NCBI GenBank assembly: GCA_964643075.1
Contig: CAZXQO010000006.1
Coordinates: 71,890-135,889, forward strand
Source: Desulfocucumis sp964643075
GTDB lineage: Bacteria; Bacillota; Desulfotomaculia; Desulfotomaculales; Desulfocucumaceae
DNA length: 64,000 nucleotides
Direction of reading: 5' to 3'
The notes beneath the pieces are model-generated. The model saw nothing but the letters and a program-made list of their open reading frames with translations. It made no database searches and was not told where the DNA came from. This document shows, piece by piece, positions 31,867 through 40,556 of this stretch; positions within the stretch are counted from its first letter, which is position 1, and every line of letters starts with the position of its first letter. The translations under genes were made by a program, and so were the position numbers.

Positions 31867-33804
31867 ATGCCTGATAAAAAAACACTGTGGAAAAAAGCAC
31901 TTGATAGCGGAGACTTTACAGCATTTAAGAACAACCCGGTAATCACCAAGTCCTGGGAAAGATGCATGAAGTTTGGCATAAATCCTTATAATGTTAATAA
32001 TATGGGGGACGAGCTGGAACATAGCCGTCTCAAGGAGATCCGGGACAAGTACGTTGAGCTTATTTATATATCCTCGCCAATCATGAGCGAATTATATTTC
32101 AGCTTAAAGGGCTCGGAAACAGCAATTTTTTTGGTTGCCCCAAACGGCTATATTTTAAAATCATTCGGGGATAAAAAAATAAGCAATGAGGTATCCAGCA
32201 TCAGGTTAGTTGAGGGGGCCAACTGGCAGGAGGAAAGTAAAGGGACAAATGCTATAGGTACTGCCATCCAGGAGCAAAAGCCCGTTCATATTCTGGGAGG
32301 TGAGCATTTCTGTGAGCCTTTACATTCGTTTCATTGTTTTGCCTCGCCCATTTTCGATGTTAACAGAACTATAATAGGGGTATTGAATGCGACTATTTTA
32401 AGCAACCAGCCGTTCCAGCACTTGATGGCCCTGATGGTAGCTACAACAAAGGCTATTGAAACCCAGTTGCTCTTCATTAACTTGCAAAAACAGCTATTAT
32501 ATAATCACAAGAAATCAGCCGCCCTGCTTGATAGTATGGACAACGGCATCTTCTGGGTAAACCAGGAAGGACGCATAACCAACTCTAATTCCCGTTGCGG
32601 TGATATTATGTATTTTGACGCAGCCAGCTTTCATGGGCGGCACATAGATGATGTTTTCGAAATGCCGGCGCCTTTTACTGAACTGATGGATGGTTTTAAT
32701 AATATTGATTTGTCAAGGATACAACTAAGATATAAGCAGAACACCTTACCTTGCCAGATCAAGCCAATACTTGGCAACAGCAGTGAAGTGCTAGGAGCAG
32801 CCGTTGTATTAGAGAACAATATTAAATCAATGGTAGACAGGCCCAGGAAAGAAAAAGGAAAATTAACCTTTGAAGATATAATAGGTAATAGTAATGCAAT
32901 ACTTGATTCTATTAGACTGGCAAAGCGTGGTGCTGCCACATCTTTAATTGTCTTAATTACGGGGGAAACAGGAACTGGCAAGGAAATTTTTGCCAGGGCC
33001 ATTCACAATGCAAGCAAATACAGTAATGGCCCTTACATTACCATAAACTGTGGTGCTATACCGGAAACGCTCATAGAAAGTGAGCTTTTCGGTTATGAAG
33101 AAGGAGCATTTACCGGAGCAAAAAAAGGGGGGATTCCCGGCAAGTTCGAATTGGCCAACCATGGCACTATATTTCTTGACGAGATTGGAGAAATGCCTTT
33201 AAATATGCAGGTTAAGCTACTTCGCGTATTACAGGAAAGGGAAATAGTCAGGGTTGGGGGTACTAAGCCGGTCAATATTGATGCAAGGGTAATTGCGGCT
33301 ACAAATAAGGATCTTAAAACAGAAGTCCAAAAGGGGAGATTCAGGCAGGATCTATTTTACAGATTAAATGTTATAAATATTCGGATCCCGCCGCTTCGGG
33401 AGCACAAGGAAGATATTATCCCACTGGCCAACCACTTTCTGGAAAAGCATTGCTATCAGTGCAGGATCTCTCCACCTGCCGAATCTGCCTTGATAAACTA
33501 TTCCTGGCCGGGCAACGTTAGAGAGCTGGAAAATGTTATAGAAAGGACGGCCAGCTTTTGTGATCATGGCTTAATAAGACTAAGCAATTTACCAGAGGAA
33601 GTAAAGACTCAAAATTCGGTAAAGGCCTTTATATCAGAAGAAAAAACCAGCCTTAAAAATTTAGAGGCAAAAACTATTGTTGATACGTTGAAAAAATATA
33701 ATGGAAATTGTACGCTCACAGCCAATATTTTAGGCATTAGCCGTACTACCCTTTATCGTAAAATGAAGCATCTTGGGATTAACAAAGATCAGTTTCATTT
33801 TTGA
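31867..33804 (+). CDS. Sigma-54-dependent transcriptional activator (AcoR-like)
   Basis: A 645-residue enhancer-binding protein; the ATG at 31867 is preferred because GAAGGATGG lies at good spacing. The order is an N-terminal helical region, a GAF-like sensor (about 60-180, including EGANWQEESKGTNAIGTA as in AcoR-type activators), a PAS-like domain (about 205-310), and an AAA+ domain with Walker A GETGTGKE, the sigma-54 loop GAFTGAKKGG and Walker B IFLDEIGEMP. A Fis-type helix-turn-helix follows near the end (TANILGISRTTLYRKM). It is divergent from the mutase operon and probably induces it and the aldolase promoter in response to a small effector. Confidence 0.93.
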   Translation: MPDKKTLWKKALDSGDFTAFKNNPVITKSWERCMKFGINPYNVNNMGDELEHSRLKEIRDKYVELIYISSPIMSELYFSLKGSETAIFLVAPNGYILKSFGDKKISNEVSSIRLVEGANWQEESKGTNAIGTAIQEQKPVHILGGEHFCEPLHSFHCFASPIFDVNRTIIGVLNATILSNQPFQHLMALMVATTKAIETQLLFINLQKQLLYNHKKSAALLDSMDNGIFWVNQEGRITNSNSRCGDIMYFDAASFHGRHIDDVFEMPAPFTELMDGFNNIDLSRIQLRYKQNTLPCQIKPILGNSSEVLGAAVVLENNIKSMVDRPRKEKGKLTFEDIIGNSNAILDSIRLAKRGAATSLIVLITGETGTGKEIFARAIHNASKYSNGPYITINCGAIPETLIESELFGYEEGAFTGAKKGGIPGKFELANHGTIFLDEIGEMPLNMQVKLLRVLQEREIVRVGGTKPVNIDARVIAATNKDLKTEVQKGRFRQDLFYRLNVINIRIPPLREHKEDIIPLANHFLEKHCYQCRISPPAESALINYSWPGNVRELENVIERTASFCDHGLIRLSNLPEEVKTQNSVKAFISEEKTSLKNLEAKTIVDTLKKYNGNCTLTANILGISRTTLYRKMKHLGINKDQFHF

Positions 33805-34192
33805 ACACAGTAGCTTTTTGTTATGTTATAATACCTCGCTGGTTAGTTTTGGCCCCTAAATGGTCGTAGACAGATTTTAACGGACGCTGGTTTTTCAGTC
33901 TCTCGTCTCAAAACCTTAATGTTTTTTATTGCCCGAATAGTGACAGGTTTCCTTTATTGTAAAAATCTTTTATATAAAACTCTCCATGGCCCTACGGGCT
34001 CCAAATGAATTTTTCTTATTCCTTAATAGTTCTTGATTACAATCTTATTTTGTTGAATTGATTAGAGAAAAAGTGGCCTAGGGTTTGTATAAAAATTATT
34101 ATGTAATCTGTTGCATAAAGCGAGGTGATCAAATCTAAAAGAGAATTAATTTACAACCAAACAATATTGTTAAATTTCAGAAGGAGCACAAA
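33805..34192. other. Intergenic region upstream of the broken dehydrogenase gene
   Basis: About 390 AT-rich bases between the activator and the 3-hydroxybutyryl-CoA dehydrogenase relic. I find no gene, no GG-N10-GC sigma-54 pair in the plus orientation, and no convincing terminator. CCATGGCCCTACGGGCTCC at about 33985 is a weak hairpin only. Confidence 0.5.
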
Positions 34193-34891
34193 GTGGTTGA
34201 TGTTAAAAAAGTTTTTGTTATAGGAGCGGGACAAATGGGTGCCGGTATCGCACAGGTTGCTGCCACAAAGTTAAGCTGAATGATTTAAGTGACGAACTGG
34301 TAGCCAAAGGTGGAAAATATGAGCATCAAGACCAAAATACTTAAGGAGCTTAATAATATATGCCCGGATGTCACAATTCTGGCTACCAATACATCATCCC
34401 TACCCATCACTGAATTGGCAGCTACTACCAAAAGGCCCGAGAAAGTAGTCGGCATGCATTTTATGAACCCGGTTCCGGTCATGAAACTGGTAGAAATAAT
34501 CAGGGGACTGGCAACCAGTGACGAAACTTTTAATGTGGTTAAGGAAATGTCGGAGAAAATGGATAAAACTCCGGTAGAAGTCAATGATGCTCCTGGTTTC
34601 ATCAGCAACCGCGTTTTATGTCCAATGATTAATGAAGCTATCTATACTGTTTACGAAGGTATTGCAACTCCAGAAGCGGTGGATCAAGTTATGAAACTGG
34701 GCATGAATCACCCTATGGGGCCACTTGCGCTGGCAGATTTGATTGGTTTGGATACAATACTGTATATAATGGAAGTTCTGCATCAGGGCTTTGGTGACTC
34801 AAAATACAGACCCTGCCCGCTGCTTCGCAATTATGTAGCTGCCGGTTGGTTAGGCAGAAAATCTGGCAGAGGGTTCTATAATTACCAGTAG
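34193..34891 (+). pseudogene. Disrupted 3-hydroxybutyryl-CoA dehydrogenase gene
   Basis: The start is intact: GTG after AAGGAG, then KKVFVIGAGQMGAGIAQVAA with a perfect NAD motif. A small deletion around 34262 shifts the frame and gives a stop at 34277. Remains of LNDLSDELVAKG follow in another frame. A second, larger deletion of roughly 55-60 codons at about 34310 then joins to ENMSIKTKIL. From there the C-terminal 190 residues are complete: ATNTSSL, HFMNPVPVM, NDAPGFISNR, GPLALADLIGLD and WLGRKSGRGFYNY. The C-terminal frame has a GTG at 34310 but no ribosome site. Not functional as a dehydrogenase. Confidence 0.88.
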
Positions 34892-34968
34892 CTAAGCTAT
34901 TTTCAATATCTATCATTACTGTTGCTTTTTTCTTATTGACAAAAAACTCCATTAAGTGAGGTTATTTT

Positions 34969-36180
34969 ATGCAGATCATGTTTGCGGATTCTTTACTAAT
35001 TCCGGAAATGGAACTAGAAAACAGAATAGGTAAATTTCGGTCATTGCTGAAAAAAAATGATTTAGATGGTGCACTTATAGTCCAAAGTGCGGATGTGGTT
35101 TATTTCTGCGGAACTTACCAGAATATACATCTTTACATACCTGCAGAAGGAATGCCTATTATTATGGTCCGTAAAAATTTTGACCGGATTACTTCAGACT
35201 CAAAACTCAAAGCAAATATTGTCCCTCTAAAGAGAATAGGGGATCTATTGCCTATTATTAAGCAGCATGATCTGCCATCACCTGAACGCCTTGGCCTGGA
35301 AATGGATGTTCTCCCTGTATCAAACTTCCAACGCTACCAGGGGATTTTTCAAACAAGTGAACTTATTGATTGTTCACTCCTTATTAGGCAGTTGCGGGCC
35401 GTTAAAACTCCCTTCGAGATATTGAGAATAAAAGAAACCTCAATGATGATGGACAATATTTTTAATTCCTTACCTTCAATTTTAAGAACGGGAATAAGTG
35501 AGTTTGATCTGGTCGGGGAAATTGAAAACGTGGCCCGCCGGGAAGGTCATCAGGGCTGGATAAGAATTCGTGGGTTTAATGCAGAGTTTTATTTTGGTCA
35601 ACTACTGTCAGGGACAAACTCAGCAGTAACCAGCTATTTTGACGGACCGATTAACGGTGTTGGCATGTACCCCGAATTTCCTTTTGGTTCAGGAAGTAAA
35701 ATTGTCGAGCGAGATGAGCCTATACTGTTTGATTATGTAGGTGCCAAAAGCGGTTATATGGCGGATATGACAAGAACATATGTCATAGGTAAGATAACTA
35801 ACAACAAGCATCTAAAATCATATGAAGCAGCATTTGAAATACAGCAATCAATAATTCAAAAGGCAAAGCCTGGCATACCCTCAAGAGAAATATATGAATT
35901 ATCATTAGATATCGCTAAAAAATATGGATTGCAGGACAACTTTATGGGAGCGCCACCAGTTTCTTTCGTAGGACATGGTATTGGCCTGGAATTAAACGAA
36001 CTTCCTGTTCTGGCAAAGGGAGTAGATGCTCCCCTGGAAAAAGGAATGGTATTCGCAATTGAACCCAAGTTTACCTTCCCCCACGAAGCTGGCATTGGGC
36101 TGGAAAACACCTTTGTCATGAATGAAACTGGAGTGGAAAAACTTAGCAATTACCCTGATCATGAGATAATTAAAATCTAA
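34969..36180 (+). CDS. M24-family metallopeptidase (Xaa-Pro peptidase/creatinase type)
   Basis: A 403-residue protein with a creatinase-like N-domain (about 1-155) and a pita-bread C-domain. Metal ligands are visible: Asp in LFDYVG and ADMTRTY (about 253 and 264), His in VGHGIGLELNE (about 330), Glu in AIEPKF (about 363) and Glu in GLENTF (about 378). The ATG follows AAGTGAGG. It could be an aminopeptidase P-like enzyme, or hydrolyse another amide, as creatinase-fold enzymes do. It is separate from the catabolic genes in orientation and ends in a terminator. Confidence 0.88.
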   Translation: MQIMFADSLLIPEMELENRIGKFRSLLKKNDLDGALIVQSADVVYFCGTYQNIHLYIPAEGMPIIMVRKNFDRITSDSKLKANIVPLKRIGDLLPIIKQHDLPSPERLGLEMDVLPVSNFQRYQGIFQTSELIDCSLLIRQLRAVKTPFEILRIKETSMMMDNIFNSLPSILRTGISEFDLVGEIENVARREGHQGWIRIRGFNAEFYFGQLLSGTNSAVTSYFDGPINGVGMYPEFPFGSGSKIVERDEPILFDYVGAKSGYMADMTRTYVIGKITNNKHLKSYEAAFEIQQSIIQKAKPGIPSREIYELSLDIAKKYGLQDNFMGAPPVSFVGHGIGLELNELPVLAKGVDAPLEKGMVFAIEPKFTFPHEAGIGLENTFVMNETGVEKLSNYPDHEIIKI

Positions 36181-36196
36181 GATAAACCAGAACCGA

Positions 36197-36240
36197 AACA
36201 GCGGAGCAGCTTTGCCGAGGCAATCTGCCCCGCTGTTATT
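36197..36240 (+). terminator. Terminator after the M24 peptidase gene
   Basis: Stem AACAGCGGaGCAG / CTGCcCCGCTGTT with a loop of about 16 bases, followed by ATTTTA. Positioned 17 bases after the stop codon. Confidence 0.75.
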
Positions 36241-36313
36241 TTACTCAGGAGCCTCTAACATCTATTCGAGAACATAAGTAATTTCCATAACCGAATATAT
36301 TGTTTTAAAGAGT

Positions 36314-37048
36314 TTAGTAATTGCTTCCAACTCCAGAAACAACAATGTTATTCAGATCATTTAAATCCTGAAAAGATATAATAGCTCCGTTTGTTCTTCC
36401 TTCAACTACAATAGGAGTTATATTGCACAGCAGGCTAATTCTTCCTATTGTTCGTTTTACACCTATTTCTGACTTTCCGGTCATAAATATTTGATCAAGC
36501 CTTATACCCGGCAAAAAAGCTTCCAGTGGTTTTCCTGTTGCACCGGAAGATATAGTGTTGAACATTTTTTCTGCCGCCCGGTTAATGGAGATGACAAACC
36601 CCTGACAGTCAACCACAATCAAGCCGTTATGTATTGTCTCAATGATCATCTGTAGCTTGCTAATTAGCTTGGCGCCCTCCTTTAACATGGCCATAATCCA
36701 CTCTGCTTTATTAAAAATGCCTACAACCTCATAACTGTCATTGACCATCAGAGCATGCCCCACATGGCTAGTATGAACAAATCCGGCCATTTCCTCGTAT
36801 GATATACTTTCGTGAATAGTAACAACATTTCTGGTAAAGATGTCCGTAATGGGTGTGTCGGGGCTAAAGCCTGAAGCCACTGCATCATAGAGGTCTGCCT
36901 TTGACATAAATCCCATCAGTTTACCATCATCTCCTATTACAGGAAGGCCATCCTGTTTAAACTGCTTGAATAGATGGGCAGCTTTTTGTATATTATCGTA
37001 CGGCTTAAGGGGCGTAAATTCTCTGTTCATAATGTCAATGATATTCAT
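36314..37048 (-). CDS. CBS-PAS domain protein, resembling a truncated sigma-54 regulator
   Basis: A 244-residue protein. I use the ATG at 37048 (GAGGTGG eight bases upstream). Two CBS motifs cover about 1-120 (IDIMNREFTPLKPYD..., DIFTRNVVTIHESISYEEM) and one PAS domain about 130-235 (IIETIHNGLIVVDCQGFVISIN). This CBS-CBS-PAS order is the usual sensor half of a class of sigma-54 activators, but the AAA+ and DNA-binding halves are missing. The protein stops at SGVGSNY. It could act as a stand-alone sensor or antagonist, or be a relic. It lies just downstream of the first alcohol dehydrogenase gene. Confidence 0.8.
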   Translation of the reverse strand: MNIIDIMNREFTPLKPYDNIQKAAHLFKQFKQDGLPVIGDDGKLMGFMSKADLYDAVASGFSPDTPITDIFTRNVVTIHESISYEEMAGFVHTSHVGHALMVNDSYEVVGIFNKAEWIMAMLKEGAKLISKLQMIIETIHNGLIVVDCQGFVISINRAAEKMFNTISSGATGKPLEAFLPGIRLDQIFMTGKSEIGVKRTIGRISLLCNITPIVVEGRTNGAIISFQDLNDLNNIVVSGVGSNY

Positions 37049-37132
37049 TCCACGAACCACCTCTGTATTGTCCTTCATGACTGGTGCAGATAAGACTCCT
37101 ACGATGTATTCACCATGCAAAATACAGGCAAA

Positions 37133-37168
37133 TAAAAAGAACTGGCAATGCCAGTTCTTTTTATTTTT
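37133..37168. terminator. Bidirectional terminator after the first alcohol dehydrogenase gene
   Basis: A near-perfect palindrome, AAAAAGAACTGGC-AAT-GCCAGTTCTTTTT, with T-rich sequence on both strands. It separates the alcohol dehydrogenase transcript from the CBS-PAS gene. Confidence 0.85.
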
Positions 37169-37236
37169 TATAACTTTATAATTTATTGCTTTACACTCAA
37201 GCTGTCAACCTGAAGTTAATCAACATGGTTTACTGA

Positions 37237-38301
37237 TTAATCAAACAGTATCATGGGTTTAATTATACCGTCTCCCTTTGTTGCCATCAACTGGAAGGCT
37301 TCTTCAATCTCGGCAAATTTAAAAGTATGTGTTGTTAATGGCTTCGGATCTATGCGGCCTGTTTCAATAAGGCGAAGCAAGCGGCCCATACGTTCCTTTC
37401 CTCCCGGGCAAAGGCCGGTACGGATAGTTTTGTCGCTCATTCCCACTCCCCAATCAAGTCTCGGTAACATCATATATTCACCTTCACCGTGATACCCCAC
37501 ATTGGAAATAGTGCCCCCCGGCCTTGTTGCTTTAACACAGTTTTCAAAGGTTAGCTGAGAGCCCAGGCATTCAATAGCTGAATCTACACCTATTCCACCA
37601 GTTATATTAAATATTTCCTGGACCGCATCGACCGCTTTAAAATCAACTACTACATCAGCCCCGAACTTTCTGGACAACTCCTGCCGTTTCGGATTTGTTT
37701 CAACAGTAATAATAAGGCCGGCTCCCAGAAGACGCGCACCCGCAGTAGCCATCAGGCCGACCGGTCCCTGACCAAAAATTGCCACGGTGCCTCCAAGAGG
37801 AATACAGGCATGTTCCGCCCCCATGAAACCGGTACTGATCATATCTACAGTATACAGAGCTTCTTCGTCGGATATTGCTTCGGGAATTATAACGAGGTTT
37901 GCCTCGGCATCATTTACGTGGAAATACTCAGCCATACTACCGTCCTTTATATTAGCAAACTTCCAGCCTCCCAACATGTTGGTACACTGAGAAGTAAATC
38001 CGCGCTGGCAATTTTCACAGCGGTAGCAAGGAGTAATAGCATTTACTACTACTCTATCCCCTTCTTTTAAACCCTGTACGGCACTACCAAGTTTATGAAT
38101 GATTCCTACTGCTTCGTGACCCAGGGTCAGGTTTTCCCTTGGCCCTATTGCACCATGAACGGTATGAACATCAGATGTGCATACAAGGGCTCCAGTAGTT
38201 TTAAGAATCGCATCGTTGGGACCAGGTTCAGGAATCGGCTTCTCCATCATGCCGACCTTGCCGATTTCATGCATTACGAATGCTTTCATCATTTGCGCCA
38301 T
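37237..38301 (-). CDS. Zn-dependent secondary-alcohol (isopropanol-type) dehydrogenase, copy 1
   Basis: A 354-residue medium-chain dehydrogenase close in motif pattern to Clostridium beijerinckii and Thermoanaerobacter secondary alcohol dehydrogenases. The catalytic zinc ligands are Cys in VCTSDVHTVHG (about 41), His-Glu in LGHEAVG (about 63-64) and Asp in YTVDMISTGF. Unlike those enzymes it keeps the structural-zinc set CYRCENCQRGFTSQC. The Rossmann motif is GQGPVGLMA; what follows (VETNPKRQ) may favour NAD over NADP. It would interconvert secondary alcohols and ketones. Two further copies lie at 39369 and 40557. Confidence 0.9.
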   Translation of the reverse strand: MAQMMKAFVMHEIGKVGMMEKPIPEPGPNDAILKTTGALVCTSDVHTVHGAIGPRENLTLGHEAVGIIHKLGSAVQGLKEGDRVVVNAITPCYRCENCQRGFTSQCTNMLGGWKFANIKDGSMAEYFHVNDAEANLVIIPEAISDEEALYTVDMISTGFMGAEHACIPLGGTVAIFGQGPVGLMATAGARLLGAGLIITVETNPKRQELSRKFGADVVVDFKAVDAVQEIFNITGGIGVDSAIECLGSQLTFENCVKATRPGGTISNVGYHGEGEYMMLPRLDWGVGMSDKTIRTGLCPGGKERMGRLLRLIETGRIDPKPLTTHTFKFAEIEEAFQLMATKGDGIIKPMILFD

Positions 38302-38335
38302 TTGTAAAAATCACCCTCCTTGTTATTTTGAATAA

Positions 38336-38364
38336 ATAATATAATATTGTTTTGCAAATGTCCA
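38336..38364 (-). promoter_or_regulatory. Sigma-A promoter of alcohol dehydrogenase copy 1
   Basis: On the minus strand: TGGACA (-35), 17 bases, TATTAT (-10). An identical pair with identical spacing precedes copy 3, and the surrounding roughly 100 bases are also similar, which supports it. Confidence 0.75.
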
Positions 38365-38570
38365 GTAAATAATTTGAATATTTAAAATTGCAACATATTT
38401 CTTAATTTTCGATATACCGTCGTTTTTTGTCAGTTGAAAGTAATCGGTACCATAACTATGCTCATTTTTATTCGTTAAAAAGCCGGATGTAAAAGAATGA
38501 AAAAGCGTAATAGGCTAAGTATAATTTTACGTAATATTCAGTCAACTATTTACAAATACATGTCTGGGGT

Positions 38571-38606
38571 TTATATTTATATTTATATTTATATTTACAT
38601 TTACAT
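38571..38606 (+). repeat. Six-base tandem repeat (TTATAT/TTACAT)x6
   Basis: Four perfect TTATAT units followed by two TTACAT units lie directly upstream of the ribosome site of the iron-sulfur flavoprotein gene. The array resembles repeated -10 elements; slippage could change promoter spacing or leader length. Confidence 0.85.
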
Positions 38607-38637
38607 AACTCTAAATAAATTGCCAGGAGGGTTTATA

Positions 38638-39261
38638 TTGAAAATAATTGCTATCAATGGCAGTCATAGAAAAGGAAAGAATACAGCCGTCCTTCTGCGG
38701 ACGGTACTAGATGAAGCAGGCCTGTATGGAGCATCCACCGAATTATTGGAGCTGACAGATTATAGCATTAAGTACTGTGTTTCATGCAATAAATGTCTTA
38801 GAAAAGCCCAGTGTTCCATTACTGATGACGACATGACAATTATTGCAGAAAAACTATTAGCGGCAGATGGCATCATTTTAGGCTCGCCTGTGTACTTCAG
38901 CAATGTTACTACCTTAATGAAAAATTTCATGGATCGCACTAGATGGATGTATATGGCAAAAGGTCTGCTGGCTGGAAAGGTAGGCGCAGCAATAACCATT
39001 GCCGGCTTGCGCAACGGTGGTCAAGACGTGGTATTACATATTCTGCAAAACTTCCTTGTGGCCCATAATCTACAAATAGCGAAAGCCAGGAACAATGATA
39101 ACCCGATAAGTTTCCCCGGAGTAATTGGCACACTGCAGGATGGTTATAAAGATGGACAGATTACATGGTATAGAAGCGTGGAAGAGGATGAGGTTGCCAT
39201 GCAAGCGTGTAAAGTGCTGGGCGAAAACATGTGTAAACTAATAAATTCCAAGATCTCTTAA
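38638..39261 (+). CDS. Iron-sulfur flavoprotein (Isf family)
   Basis: A 207-residue flavodoxin-fold protein of the Isf family, which binds FMN and a [4Fe-4S] cluster and transfers electrons from ferredoxin. The TTG start follows GGAGG; the upstream extension of the frame is just translated tandem repeat. The FMN loop is INGSHRKGKNT (about 5-15). The compact cluster motif is C-VS-C-NK-C-LRKAQ-C (about 45-57), followed by the family's TDDDM. SPVYFSNVT (about 82-90) and GLRNGGQD (about 122-129) complete the flavin site. It lies between two alcohol dehydrogenase genes but on the opposite strand. Confidence 0.9.
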   Translation: MKIIAINGSHRKGKNTAVLLRTVLDEAGLYGASTELLELTDYSIKYCVSCNKCLRKAQCSITDDDMTIIAEKLLAADGIILGSPVYFSNVTTLMKNFMDRTRWMYMAKGLLAGKVGAAITIAGLRNGGQDVVLHILQNFLVAHNLQIAKARNNDNPISFPGVIGTLQDGYKDGQITWYRSVEEDEVAMQACKVLGENMCKLINSKIS

Positions 39262-39275
39262 ATATCCAAAAAAAT

Positions 39276-39326
39276 AAGATTCCTGAGGGTAAAGTCAAAA
39301 AAACGTACCCCAGGAATCCTTTTTTC
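39276..39326. terminator. Terminator shared by flavoprotein and alcohol dehydrogenase copy 2
   Basis: Stem GATTCCTGagGGT / ACCCCAGGAATC with an A-rich loop containing AAAAAAACGT, followed by CTTTTTT. A close relative is present at 40463-40511, so the terminator was duplicated with the dehydrogenase unit. Confidence 0.8.
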
Positions 39327-39368
39327 ATATACGTGTCAACCTGAAGTTAATCAACACGGTTTAGCTAA

Positions 39369-40433
39369 CTAATCAAACAGTATCATTGGTTTAATTACAC
39401 CGTCTTCCTTTGATTCCATTAACCGGAAAGCTTTTTCAATATCGGCAAATTTAAAGGTGTGCGTTGTTAATGGCTTCGGATCTACGCGGCCTGTTTCAAT
39501 AAGGCGGAGTAAGCGAACCATACGCTCCTTTCCTCCGGGGCACAGGCCGGTGCGGATAGTTTTGTCGCTCATGCCCACACCCCAATCAAGTCTCGGTATC
39601 ATCAGATAATCACCTTCACCGTGATACCCTATATTGGAAATAGTGCCCCCCGGCCTTGTTACTTTAATACAGTTTTCAAGGGTTAGCTGTGCGCCAAGGC
39701 ACTCAATAGCCGAATCTACGCCAATTCCACCAGTTATATTCATTATCTCCTGAACCGCATCAACCTTTTTAAAATCAACTACTACATCAGCCCCATACTT
39801 TTTGGACAACTCCTGTCGCTTTGGATCTGTTTCAACAGTTATAATCAGGCCAGCTCCCAGAAGACGCGCGCCTGCGGTAGCCATCAGGCCAACCGGTCCC
39901 TGACCAAAAATTGCCACAGTGCCTCCAAGAGGAATACTGGCGTGCTCCGCCCCCATGAAACCGGTACTCATCATATCTACAGTATGCAGAGCTTCATCGT
40001 CGGTTATTGCTTCGGGAATTGGAGCAATATTTGCCTCGGCGTCATTTACGTGAAAATAATCAGCCATACTGCCGTCCTTGGTATTGGAAAACTTCCAACC
40101 TCCCAGCATACCGTTGCACTGGGAAGGAAATCCACGCTGGCAATTCTCACACTTGAAGCATGGGGTGAGAGCACCTACTACTACTCTATCCCCTTCCTTA
40201 TAACCCTGTACGGCACTGCCCAGTTTATGGACGATTCCTACTGCTTCGTGACCCAGGGTCAGATTTTCCCTGGGCCCTAATGCGCCGTGAACGGTATGTA
40301 CGTCAGATGTGCATACAAGAGCCGCAGTGGTTTTAATTATCGCATCGTTGGGACCCGGTTCAGGGATCGGCTTTTCCATCATGCCGATCTTGCCGATTTC
40401 ATGCATTACGAATGCTTTCATCATTTCCGCCAT
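39369..40433 (-). CDS. Zn-dependent secondary-alcohol dehydrogenase, copy 2
   Basis: 354 residues, nearly identical to copies 1 and 3 over its whole length. The same catalytic zinc residues (CTSDVHTVHG, GHEAVG, HTVDMMSTGF), structural-zinc Cys set (CFKCENCQRGFPSQC) and NAD loop (GQGPVGLMA, VETDPKRQ) are present. Differences cluster at the surface; around the active site HEAVGIVHKLG and CNGMLGGWKFSN differ slightly, which could tune chain length. It has no own sigma-A promoter like copies 1 and 3; it lies 124 bases after copy 3 across a terminator-like hairpin, so it may depend on read-through. Confidence 0.9.
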   Translation of the reverse strand: MAEMMKAFVMHEIGKIGMMEKPIPEPGPNDAIIKTTAALVCTSDVHTVHGALGPRENLTLGHEAVGIVHKLGSAVQGYKEGDRVVVGALTPCFKCENCQRGFPSQCNGMLGGWKFSNTKDGSMADYFHVNDAEANIAPIPEAITDDEALHTVDMMSTGFMGAEHASIPLGGTVAIFGQGPVGLMATAGARLLGAGLIITVETDPKRQELSKKYGADVVVDFKKVDAVQEIMNITGGIGVDSAIECLGAQLTLENCIKVTRPGGTISNIGYHGEGDYLMIPRLDWGVGMSDKTIRTGLCPGGKERMVRLLRLIETGRVDPKPLTTHTFKFADIEKAFRLMESKEDGVIKPMILFD

Positions 40434-40462
40434 TTGTTAAATTCATCCTCCTTTATATAATT

Positions 40463-40511
40463 AGATTCCTGGGATGAAGTTTCAAAAAATCGTGCCCCAG
40501 GAATCTTTTTA
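40463..40511. terminator. Terminator between alcohol dehydrogenase copies 3 and 2
   Basis: Stem AGATTCCTGGG / CCCCAGGAATCT with an A-rich loop (CAAAAAATCGT), flanked by TTTTT on the plus strand. It is related to the hairpin at 39276-39326, and on the minus strand would limit read-through from copy 3 into copy 2. Confidence 0.7.
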
Positions 40512-40556
40512 GTCATTTAAGGAGTCAATCTGAAGTTTATCAACAAGGTTAACTGA

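Noticed and set aside
38340..38365. Sigma-54-like TGGAC...TTGCA before alcohol dehydrogenase copy 1
   Set aside because: GG and GC are only six bases apart; the same bases form a better sigma-A promoter shared with copy 3.
38497..38637. N-terminal extension of the flavoprotein with a YIYIYIYI run
   Set aside because: The run is a translation of the hexanucleotide repeat; the real start is the TTG at 38638 with a GGAGG in front.
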